From the NCBI GenBank assembly GCA_021776195.1, contig JAJFGK010000040.1, forward strand, positions 1-49,582: a stretch of 49,582 bases of DNA, read 5' to 3'. The notes beneath the pieces are model-generated. The model worked only from the letters and a program-made list of their open reading frames with translations, had not been told where the DNA came from and did not search any database. Below are positions 42,961 to 49,582 of this stretch, piece by piece (the first letter of the stretch is position 1; each line of letters opens with the position of its first letter). Made by a program: the position numbers and the translations under genes. The stretch is from Kiloniellaceae bacterium (GTDB lineage: Bacteria; Pseudomonadota; Alphaproteobacteria; Kiloniellales; Kiloniellaceae).

Positions 42961-43016
42961 GACCAGGGCCCAGAGACCAGGGCCCAGAGACCAGGACCCA
43001 GAGACCAGGACCCAGA
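42961..43016. repeat. 14-bp tandem repeat array between the zincin and CpXC genes
   Basis: Four abutting copies of GACCAGGGCCCAGA; the last two have A in place of G (GACCAGGACCCAGA). A fifth, degenerate copy (TTCAGGGCCAGA-like) precedes at 42949-42960. The array ends two bases before the stop codon of the zincin gene. Confidence 0.9.
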
Positions 43017-43018
43017 AA

Positions 43019-45913
43019 TTAGGGCGCATCGAGCCCGACCAGCCAGCTGAGCGCCGGGTGGGTCGCCGGCAGCTGCTTGGCGTAGTAGGCGGCGTAAAGC
43101 TCGGCGAACCACTCCGCCGGGTGGCGGAACTGGTAGGGGGTGAAGCCCTTGCTGCGGGCAGCGAGCGCGTAGCTGACCCACCAGCCCCCGTAGGCCTCCT
43201 GGTAGACCTTGCCGTCGACCGCCAGGCCGGCGACCTGGCCGGGATTGTACCAGAGATCGGCCGCCTCGCGCACCCCGTCGCACCAGTCCTCGGCGTCGCT
43301 GCGCAGCGCCGCCCACTCGTCGTCGGTCTTGTCCGCGGGCTTGGCGGCCGGCGCCTGTTTGGTTTCGGGGTTGGTCAGGTAGGCCTCGACATAGACCGTA
43401 TCCTTGTAGCCGGTCTTTTTGATGCAGGCCTTGGCGACCTCGGTCACGTCGCCGTGGGCGTACTCCGTCCAGCCGCCGTAGGCGGCGTTGCTCCCGTTGG
43501 CCTTCATGAAGCCGCGCTTTTCGTCCACCGCGTGGCCGATCTCGTGCAGGGCCGTGAAGCTGAAGACAGAAACCGGATCGGCATCGGGGTCGGGCTTGCA
43601 GTCGTCGTCGGCTTCGTCGAGGCCCATGGTCTCGGTCGCGCCGTCGTCTTCCTTGCCGCAGCCGAGCACGACCTCGTCGTTGTTCGGGTCGTAAACGCCG
43701 CCATAGTCGTCGACCTCGGCGTTGCGCACGATCTTGTCGAGCCTGTCGTTATCGGCAATATGGCTTTCCGGCACCATTTCCATCAGCTCGTAGAGCTTCT
43801 TCATCGACTTGTCGGCGCCGGAGTACATCTCCTCGAAGTCGTACTCGTCGTCCATCACCTCGATCGTCTTGCCGAAGCGCGCCTCGATGGCGACCTTGAA
43901 GGCCTGCTGGGCTGTGTCGTCGGGCAGGCCCTTGACCATCTCGTCCAGGACCTCGGCGCCGCCCGGGTTGTCGAGCAGGGCGACCAGGTTCTCCTCGCTG
44001 GGGTAGCCCGAGCGCAGCTCCAGGATGGCGACGGCCTCCTCGACCTCCTCGGCGAACTTGGCCAGCGCCGCCTCGACCCCCTCGGCCTCGCCCGCCTTGG
44101 CCTTCTTCTCGGCGTCGGCCAGGTGCTTGGCCATGGCATCGGTCGGCTCCTTGATGAAGGCGCGCTTTTCCTTGGGGATCTTGCCGTAGTCCTCGAGCTG
44201 CTTCTTGGCCGCCTCCAGGTCGGCCTGATAGGCCGGGACCGCCGGCACTTCGGGCGGCTCGGTGGCATCGATCCGCCCCACGTCCGGGTCGGTCTGCTTG
44301 TCGTTGCCTGCGTCTTCGGCCTCCTTGACCGCGTCGCGCAGGCGCTCGCGCAGCGCCTTGGGCAGGCTCGCCAGTTCCAGGTCCGACAACTGCGCCATGA
44401 CCTCGCGGGCGACGCTGGCGGTCTCGCCGGGCTTCGCACCGTCAAGACGGCTGGTGGCCTCGGCGATCACGCTGTCGAACTCCGCCTTGGCGGTTTCGTA
44501 GGCCGCGATGGCCTTCTCCAGCGCAGCGATGGCTTTCTCGGCCTTCTTGAAGTTTTCCCCCAGGATCTCGGTGCTCGCCTTGTCCTCGGCCTCGACCAGG
44601 GCGCGGCGCTGGTCGGCCAGGGCCGGCAGTTCCGGCGGCGCCAGACAGGCATCGAGGCGCGGCTGCAGCTTGTCGCGCGCTTCGCGCACCTCGCGTTCCT
44701 GCTTGAAGTGGGCATCGCGCTTCAGGAAATGCGCGATCCTGGGCTTCATGTCCTCGATCATGATGTGGGCGGCCTTGAAATCCAGGGCCGCGGCCAGGGT
44801 GACCATCTGCGAGTTGATCGCCTTGATGATGTCCTGTTCCACTTGTAGCTCGCGGTTAAAGCCGACGACGGCGATGGCCTCGGTGATTTTCGGCCTGAGC
44901 GCCGGCTCCTTCTTTTCATAGTCCTTGCGGGCCTTGAGCCAGACCGCGTGGTCGTCGTGGAAGGTCTCGACGGAATCGACCAGTTCGTCCGCCAGTTCGA
45001 TCGCCTTGTCCCAGTCGGACGCGCCGGCGGCCGTGGTCATGGCGGTGTGCTTGGTCTTGAGGTTGTTGCGCTCGCGCGTCAGCGGCACGGGCAGGGGGTT
45101 CAAGGCCAGCATCTTGTCGTACTCGGGCGTCAGCGCGGCCAGCACGGTCTTGTAGTCTTCCTCGCGCTCGTCCGGCACCGCGGCTTCCTCGCCGGCCACC
45201 GCGTCGACCACGGCGCCTGCCACGACGCCTGCCACGACACCTGCCGCCGGGCCGGCCACCGCGCCGACCACCGCGGCCGTCGCGACGCTCGCCGCCGTGC
45301 TGGCGCTCAACGACGAATCGCCGTCATCCTCGTCCGGGCCGGTCCGGGCGGCAACCGGCCGTGCCGCCACGGCCTCGCTCGCCAGCGGAGCGACCGCCTT
45401 GGCGAGCTCGCCCTGCGCCTCCAGGGCCTCGGTCCAGCGGCGCTCGGCGGCCAGTTCCTCCAGCGACGCCATCTGGTCGAGGAGATCGCCGGCCTCCTCA
45501 TGGCCTTGAAGATCCAGGCCATCGATCGTCTCGGCCAGCTCTTCGCGCTCGGCGGCGCCGGCCTCCCACGCGCCCTGGGCCGCCTCGCCGCCGCTGGCGG
45601 CATCTTCGGCGCGGGTCTTCAGGTCGGCGACGTAGCTCATCACCTGGTCAGCCTGCTTGTCGCCATCCTTGGGCGCGCCGTTGTCGAATCCTTTCTGGAC
45701 TTTCTGGTAGGCCTGGAAGGCCTTGTCACGGCGCTCCTGCAGGGCGGCGCAGTCGGCATCGCCGCCGACCTGGACGAGTTTTCCCAGCGCCGCGTCGACC
45801 TGGCTCATCTCCTGACAGAAGTCCTCGCGCAGCTTGCGGGCCTGCGGTTCGCCGGAGCCCTCGTTCGCCTCCGCCAGGCCCCACTGGGCCATCAATCCAT
45901 TTCCATCGGCCAT
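43019..45913 (-). CDS. Large coiled-coil/glycine-zipper protein with C-terminal HEIGH zincin-like domain
   Basis: 964 aa from ATG 45913, preceded by GGAGAGG at 9 bp. No signal peptide. Residues 25-200 are acidic and helical. Residues 205-241 form an Ala/Gly/Val glycine-zipper stretch ([20 protein letters not shown]) able to insert in membranes. Residues 250-700 are mostly charged coiled coil. The C-terminal domain carries [17 protein letters not shown], with HExxH at 790-794, and a possible third zinc ligand in [13 protein letters not shown] (934-938), a layout seen in anthrax-lethal-factor-like and related gluzincins. No family recognised for the whole. The architecture (coiled coil, membrane-active stretch, terminal protease) resembles a toxin or effector, which is inference. 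Confidence 0.8.
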   Translation of the reverse strand: MADGNGLMAQWGLAEANEGSGEPQARKLREDFCQEMSQVDAALGKLVQVGGDADCAALQERRDKAFQAYQKVQKGFDNGAPKDGDKQADQVMSYVADLKTRAEDAASGGEAAQGAWEAGAAEREELAETIDGLDLQGHEEAGDLLDQMASLEELAAERRWTEALEAQGELAKAVAPLASEAVAARPVAARTGPDEDDGDSSLSASTAASVATAAVVGAVAGPAAGVVAGVVAGAVVDAVAGEEAAVPDEREEDYKTVLAALTPEYDKMLALNPLPVPLTRERNNLKTKHTAMTTAAGASDWDKAIELADELVDSVETFHDDHAVWLKARKDYEKKEPALRPKITEAIAVVGFNRELQVEQDIIKAINSQMVTLAAALDFKAAHIMIEDMKPRIAHFLKRDAHFKQEREVREARDKLQPRLDACLAPPELPALADQRRALVEAEDKASTEILGENFKKAEKAIAALEKAIAAYETAKAEFDSVIAEATSRLDGAKPGETASVAREVMAQLSDLELASLPKALRERLRDAVKEAEDAGNDKQTDPDVGRIDATEPPEVPAVPAYQADLEAAKKQLEDYGKIPKEKRAFIKEPTDAMAKHLADAEKKAKAGEAEGVEAALAKFAEEVEEAVAILELRSGYPSEENLVALLDNPGGAEVLDEMVKGLPDDTAQQAFKVAIEARFGKTIEVMDDEYDFEEMYSGADKSMKKLYELMEMVPESHIADNDRLDKIVRNAEVDDYGGVYDPNNDEVVLGCGKEDDGATETMGLDEADDDCKPDPDADPVSVFSFTALHEIGHAVDEKRGFMKANGSNAAYGGWTEYAHGDVTEVAKACIKKTGYKDTVYVEAYLTNPETKQAPAAKPADKTDDEWAALRSDAEDWCDGVREAADLWYNPGQVAGLAVDGKVYQEAYGGWWVSYALAARSKGFTPYQFRHPAEWFAELYAAYYAKQLPATHPALSWLVGLDAP

Positions 45914-46076
45914 GCCGTTCGACCTCTCCAGCAATCTTGTCTCAGTTGGGCTTTTCCCAAGGCTAAGCGATCCAATTATGCTAGCACAAGACCGCGCCGG
46001 GTCGGTGACCTGGATCACAAGATGCGCATATTCAGGCCGGACTGGCCGGCCCGCGGGCCGCGCGCTACCCTGCGCC

Positions 46077-46580
46077 ATGACCGCCTGTCCCTGCAGCTCC
46101 GGCAAGGCCTTCGCGCTCTGCTGCGGCCCCCTGCTCGAGGGTGCCCCGGCGGCGACGGCCGAGGCCTTGATGCGCTCACGCTACACCGCCTTTGTCCGCG
46201 GCGATTTCGCGCACCTGACCCGGAGCCATGCACCGGAGACCCGCGACCGCTTCGACCGCGCCGCCGCCGCACGCGAAAAGGGCTCGATCCGGTGGCTCGG
46301 CCTGACCATCGAAGAGACAGTTGCCGGCGGCCCCGGCGACGACCGGGGCACCGTCGCCTTCGCCGCGCGCTTCACCCAGGCCGGCCAGGCGCAGACCTTG
46401 CGCGAACGCTCGCGCTTTCGCCGCGAGGGAGAGAGCTGGCTCTATGTAGATGGCGAACCGTCCGCGGTGCCTGATCCGGCCCCTGCCCAAGTGGGCCAGG
46501 CCCCAGCAGCCAAAGTCGGCCGCAACGATCCCTGTCCCTGCGGCTCGGGCCGGAAATACAAGAAATGCTGCGGGGTGTGA
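46077..46580 (+). CDS. YchJ family (UPF0225) SEC-C motif protein
   Basis: 167 aa. One SEC-C zinc motif at each end: [19 protein letters not shown] at the N-terminus and [19 protein letters not shown] at the C-terminus. The middle contains [20 protein letters not shown] and [20 protein letters not shown], the NTF2-like YchJ core. Biological role unknown. ATG 46077 is used because the first SEC-C motif starts right after it. Divergent from the zincin gene and convergent with the membrane-protein gene. Confidence 0.93.
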   Translation: MTACPCSSGKAFALCCGPLLEGAPAATAEALMRSRYTAFVRGDFAHLTRSHAPETRDRFDRAAAAREKGSIRWLGLTIEETVAGGPGDDRGTVAFAARFTQAGQAQTLRERSRFRREGESWLYVDGEPSAVPDPAPAQVGQAPAAKVGRNDPCPCGSGRKYKKCCGV

Positions 46581-46592
46581 CGGTGAGAAATT

Positions 46593-46620
46593 CATGGCCG
46601 CATGGCATCTTGCGGCCATG
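46593..46620. terminator. 10-bp stem-loop downstream of ychJ
   Basis: CATGGCCGCA (46593-46602) pairs perfectly with TGCGGCCATG (46611-46620), with an 8-base loop, 12 bp after the ychJ stop. No T-run follows, so termination is only suggested by position between convergent genes. Confidence 0.35.
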
Positions 46621-46692
46621 AGTTGGGATAATCGTGGCGAATGCCACGATCCGCCGCGAAGCCAGCGAAAGCCCCAGTGGCGCGTGAACGCA

Positions 46693-46720
46693 CCTTTTGT
46701 CGCGTGATCGCGACAAAAGG
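46693..46720. terminator. 12-bp stem-loop between convergent genes
   Basis: CCTTTTGTCGCG (46693-46704) pairs with CGCGACAAAAGG (46709-46720) around a TGAT tetraloop. Each arm contains a run of four T or A, and the hairpin lies 26 bp from the stop of the next, convergent gene, which fits a bidirectional terminator. Confidence 0.5.
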
Positions 46721-46746
46721 GTGAAGCACTCTAAAGATCTCTTAAG

Positions 46747-47793
46747 TTAGCCGCCGCCCAGCGGATCGACCAGGTTGTTGAGCAGCCCCCCGACCGGCCC
46801 GGCCAGCAGGGGAGCCATCATCGCGGCGATCTGGGGGAGCTGCTGGGTGGGGGTGACCGACAGGCCGACACTCTTCATCCAGGCCCGCGCATCGAGCCCG
46901 CCCGCCTGTTCCGGGCAGCGGGCAATCGCTCGCTCGGCGCGGCGGCTGATCACGAAAGAGGCGGGCACGTAGAAGGCGACGATCAGAAGTGTATAGGTCG
47001 CACCCCAATAGACGCCCAGCGCCGTCGAGAGGCCGAGAATCTCCTGGGCCACGGCATGATCGCTGACCAGGGCGGCGGGCCATCTGATCCAGACGATCAT
47101 GTGCAGGATACCGATCACCAGCACGGCGGAGCCCAGGTTTAGCAGCCTCTTCAAGCGGCGCATCCGGCTCTGCAGCCGGGTGAGGTCGCTCTTGGCCTGG
47201 CCGGTTCCGGTGTCCGCCAGGCCGCGGGACAAGGTGGCGCAGCCGGCCATCAGGGCAAAGGCCGGGGCGACGACACCCAGGATGTTGAGGCCCTGCACCA
47301 GGGCCGCGACGGCGGCAAGGTCGTCGCCTGCCAGATAGCGGGACTGGACCAGGCTGTCGTAGGTAAAGGTGAAGATCGCCGCCAGGCTGCTGGCGGTCCG
47401 TCCGCTGTCGATCAGGTGGAACACGCCGCCGACCGACAGCGCAAGCGCCAGGCCGCCATAGAGGCAGAGCCCCGCCCGCGACAGGCTGCGGCCCAGGACC
47501 CACAGGGAGGCGACGATCAGGGCCAGGCCGGCGAGGCCCGAGATCAGCACCGTGGCGCCCCAGATCAGGCGCGCCCGGGTCTCGGCCAGGCCGAAGAGGG
47601 TATCCAGCGAGACGGTGTTGGTCAGGACCGTGGCGACCCGGGCTTGCAGGCCGGAGAGATCCGAGGCGGCGACCTCGAAGATCAGACCCGCCATCGCCAT
47701 GACCAGCAACGGCGGCCCCGTCAGCCAGAGGCAGCGGATTTCTCCCGGCAGCAGGCGCAGGTCGATTTTCGGTCGCGTGGCGGTTTTCCCCAT
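46747..47793 (-). CDS. Hypothetical multi-pass membrane protein
   Basis: 348 aa. About seven hydrophobic segments: LWLTGPPLLVMAMAGLIF, LIWGATVLISGLAGLALIVA, LCLYGGLALALSVGGVFHLI, a segment near residue 170 (ILGVVAPAFALMAGC), LGSAVLVIGILHMIVWIRW, LGVYWGATYTLLIVAFYVPA and a short C-terminal PLLAGPVGGLLNNL. A basic stretch with coiled-coil propensity (LTRLQSRMRRLKRLL) separates segments 4 and 5. No family recognised and no catalytic motif. ATG 47793 has GGGG 10 bp upstream. Confidence 0.75.
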   Translation of the reverse strand: MGKTATRPKIDLRLLPGEIRCLWLTGPPLLVMAMAGLIFEVAASDLSGLQARVATVLTNTVSLDTLFGLAETRARLIWGATVLISGLAGLALIVASLWVLGRSLSRAGLCLYGGLALALSVGGVFHLIDSGRTASSLAAIFTFTYDSLVQSRYLAGDDLAAVAALVQGLNILGVVAPAFALMAGCATLSRGLADTGTGQAKSDLTRLQSRMRRLKRLLNLGSAVLVIGILHMIVWIRWPAALVSDHAVAQEILGLSTALGVYWGATYTLLIVAFYVPASFVISRRAERAIARCPEQAGGLDARAWMKSVGLSVTPTQQLPQIAAMMAPLLAGPVGGLLNNLVDPLGGG

Positions 47794-47959
47794 CGGAACG
47801 GCACCCCAAGTAGATGAGCGCGCGCAGGTCCAGCGATGTCAGGGCCGGGAGGGCGCTCTTCGTCTGTCCCCTTCGTCTGTCTATGTGTAGCAAAATACGG
47901 TGGCTGGTGGTGATTCGCGACACAGCGCGCGTCGACCGCTTTCCCGCGAGCGATCCGGG

Positions 47960-48463
47960 CTAACGCCGCCGGGCGCCGGGCGGGTCCAGGCGCACCCCCT
48001 GGCGGCGGCCGTTCTGCGAGCTGCGGTCGAAACCGTTCTGGGCGCGGTCGAGATCTCTTGCGAAGGTGTTCCAGTCGGCCGTGAGCTGTCCCGTGGTCTT
48101 GCCGCCGCGCGTGCGTTCCAGGCTCCGTTTGAAGAGGTTCACCTTGTCCTGAAAGACCCTGTGGTGCTGGTTCTCGTGGGTCTGGAGGGCGGCCACCATA
48201 CGATCCCACTCCTGCTGCACCGCGCTGCTCGCCTGCGAGTAGGCGGCCCAGCGCGGCATCAGAATGACCGGCCGGGCGGTAATGGTGACCTCGGTGACCA
48301 TGCCGGTGGTATCGCTGTTGTAGCTGTAGGTGGCGTGGGCGTTGTAGCGCCCCCAGCAGCCCCGCGCTTCCATGACGTTGGACACCGCCACCAGATCGCG
48401 CCCCCGGGCGTTGTAGGTGGAATTGCTGGGACGCGAAACCTGCAGCCGTACGCGAATAGGCAT
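47960..48463 (-). CDS. DUF922-like putative zinc peptidase, no signal peptide
   Basis: 167 aa. YNARGRDLVAVSNVMEARGC resembles the DUF922 substrate-side strand, ARPVILMPRWAAYSQASSAV the central helix, and MVAALQTHENQHHRVFQDKV gives the HExxH zinc motif (HENQH). DUF922 proteins are usually secreted; this one lacks a signal peptide unless a start upstream of ATG 48463 is used, and the extended frame does not provide one either. ATG 48463 follows GAGGG. Activity unproven. The 47794-47959 gap upstream of the membrane-protein gene holds nothing recognisable. Confidence 0.72.
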   Translation of the reverse strand: MPIRVRLQVSRPSNSTYNARGRDLVAVSNVMEARGCWGRYNAHATYSYNSDTTGMVTEVTITARPVILMPRWAAYSQASSAVQQEWDRMVAALQTHENQHHRVFQDKVNLFKRSLERTRGGKTTGQLTADWNTFARDLDRAQNGFDRSSQNGRRQGVRLDPPGARRR

Positions 48464-48607
48464 GGTGCGACACCCTCGGGACGTTGCCTCGTCTTCGGCA
48501 CCGAGGTTAGCCGAACATTCAGGAATTGTCATATCTGTGTGCGGTCACTCGTAGGGGCCAAAAGGAGGTGTCCGGGTCCCTCGGCCTTCGGCTTCCCCGG
48601 CTACGTC

Positions 48608-48807
48608 ACAGGCTGAGCGACCCGAGACATAGGTGACGAATTGTACCGGACACATAGGTAACACTTTTTGCCCATTGGCGGGAGGTGTTGATGCCGTGGA
48701 GAGAGAGTTCGGTGATGGAGGAACGTCTTCGATTTTTCGCCCGCCTGCTGGATGGTGAAGGCATGAGCGATCTGTGCCGGTCTTTTCTTGATACCGGACG
48801 GCCTTAG
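48608..48807 (+). mobile_element. Truncated IS481-family insertion sequence (left end)
   Basis: The direct motifs GACATAGGTGAC and GACACATAGGTAAC (48626-48663) are the kind of terminal sequence found beside IS481-type transposases. They are followed by a transposase start with a GGAGG ribosome binding site. The element is cut after about 200 bp, no right end being present. Confidence 0.6.
48691..48807 (+). pseudogene. N-terminal remnant of an IS481-family transposase
   Basis: ATG 48691 opens MPWRESSVMEERLRFFARLL followed by DGEGMSDLCRSF, the usual first helix-turn-helix of IS481 transposases. After CRSF the match ends (LDTGRP, stop at 48807) where the family would continue with the second HTH half. 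Hence broken and inactive. Confidence 0.75.
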
Positions 48808-49451
48808 GACGCGCCACTGACGCTAAGGTCTGACCCAAACCGGTTCTTGGGCGTCCTGACTTCCAAGGGCTGAAGTGCCGGTGGTGGTGAGACAGCTTCG
48901 CCGTTCCGGCCCAACGCTAGCAGGTCAAACAGGTGGTGTGAAAACTGAGACACCGTGAGCCTGGAGACGATCGAGGCTTCGGCAAAAAATTGCTCTTCTA
49001 TTCCGCGCCGCAACCTGTTACAATTTTGTTGGGATAGGGCAGGAAGCCCTTGGGGGCTGCAATGAACTGGCTCTCATTCCTGAAGGGGCTTCCGCCCATC
49101 CGATCACCCAGAAAACAATCTTATGGGCCGGGCGGAGGCCCTTTCGTCTTGCTGGTGCAGTAACTCTCGCACCGTCTCGGCATGAACCCACAAGCGTGAC
49201 TGGCGAGTGTTTCTGGGGTGGGAGAGCACCATTGCTCTTGAAAGAGGAAGTGGGAATCCAGGGCCAACTGGATTTTCGCCCGGGGCCTGGAGATCCCCAC
49301 GATGTCAGCCGGGTTAGCATTGGTCTTCCAAGTTAGCCAGGGCCTCGCGTAGCGACTTGATTGCCGAGGCCTTGGCGTCCGCGCTCATTGCGAGCGTATC
49401 GAGGCAAAGGCACACTCCCTTTTGGGGCCGTTCTAGGCAACTAGTCCGCTG
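48808..49451. other. Non-coding, probably decayed mobile-element DNA
   Basis: No ORF with coding character in this 644-bp stretch between the IS481 and IS5 remnants. A weak stem (GGGCC 49125-49129 with GGCCC 49137-49141, then a T-rich CTTTCGTCTT) and an 8-bp pair GGAAGCCC/GGGCTTCC around 49040-49092 are the only structures seen. Likely eroded insertion-sequence debris. Confidence 0.5.
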
Positions 49452-49582
49452 TTAAGAAGCAGGATTGAGCACTGATTTTGGGACTATGGCTGCCAAGATT
49501 GCGGCGATGATTTTGCACAAAAGTTTCCTCAGCCATTTGAGGATGAGGCGCAGGTTGTAGCCGACGGCGCTCATGACGGCGT
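49452..49582 (-). CDS. C-terminal fragment of an IS5-family transposase (partial, runs off window)
   Basis: Reading into the window from the right edge, 42 codons end at TAA 49454-49452. The fragment reads AVMSAVGYNLRLILKWLRKL, then a hydrophobic tail IIAAILAAI. The 'AxGYN(L/F)RLxLxWLR' ending is characteristic of IS5-type DDE transposases. Whether the full gene is intact lies outside the window. Confidence 0.75.
   Translation of the reverse strand, partial: AVMSAVGYNLRLILKWLRKLLCKIIAAILAAIVPKSVLNPAS

Noticed and set aside
42961..43016. Possible CRISPR array
   Set aside because: Units are 14 bp and directly abutting, with no spacers and no cas genes.
42152..44848. 898-aa plus-strand ORF opposite the zincin and CpXC genes
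   Set aside because: Leu/Gly/Val-rich shadow of the minus-strand genes, and it crosses the 14-bp repeat array.
48545..48838. 97-aa minus-strand ORF over the IS481 remnant
   Set aside because: It reads the terminal sequence of the element in reverse; no coding character.
49018..49320. 100-aa minus-strand ORF in the IS-debris region
   Set aside because: No ribosome binding site, no family likeness, and interruption by structures typical of decayed DNA.

Overview
The window is GC-rich chromosomal DNA of an alphaproteobacterium, most like the Rhodospirillales. The placement rests on gene content and order: a very large (about 1,620 aa) NAD-dependent glutamate dehydrogenase; a DUF1674/SdhAF4 gene next to htpX, then rsmB-rpe-heparinase-purH; and ubiH, amtB, an aminotransferase, ftsK, lolA and xth in that general order, all familiar from alphaproteobacterial chromosomes. 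I cannot name a genus. No rRNA, tRNA or CRISPR array was seen.

Layout. 1-8.5 kb: end of a PQQ-type sugar dehydrogenase, an FNT-family formate/nitrite channel, the giant glutamate dehydrogenase, and two Fe(II)/2-oxoglutarate-type oxygenases around a small secreted protein. 8.5-19.3 kb (all minus strand): purH, two envelope-polysaccharide genes (WbpM/CapD-like dehydratase and WecA/MraY-like phosphoglycosyltransferase), heparinase II/III, rpe, rsmB, a DMT exporter and htpX. 19.4-23.2 kb: an inverted-repeat element, DUF1674, chorismate mutase, ubiH-like hydroxylase and amtB with a good sigma-54 promoter match.

23.28-26.52 kb is the most unusual part. A roughly 3 kb AT-richer insertion is bounded by two 119-bp direct repeats. 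Each repeat contains the ribosome binding site, TTG start and first 17 codons of the neighbouring aminotransferase gene. The insertion holds only two divergent genes: a RelA/SpoT-fold nucleotide pyrophosphokinase and a KAP-family P-loop NTPase. This arrangement looks like a two-gene defence or conflict cassette that entered at the 5' end of a housekeeping gene and restored its reading frame.

26.5-33.7 kb: aminotransferase, ftsK, lolA, a sterol-desaturase-family protein, a class-I glutamine amidotransferase-like hydrolase and exodeoxyribonuclease III. 33.7-41.3 kb: a minus-strand cluster of a giant, motif-degenerate ABC transporter, a cyclic-nucleotide-binding protein and two methyltransferases (one with TPRs), facing a glycosyltransferase on the plus strand. 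41.4-48.5 kb: poorly characterised genes (DUF1194, CpXC zinc ribbon, a 964-aa coiled-coil/glycine-zipper protein ending in a HEIGH zincin-like domain, YchJ, an unknown membrane protein, a DUF922-type HENQH protein), with short tandem repeats at gene ends. 48.6-49.6 kb: decayed insertion-sequence ends (IS481-like start, IS5-like end).

Plus-strand and minus-strand shadow ORFs are abundant because of the GC content and were left out.
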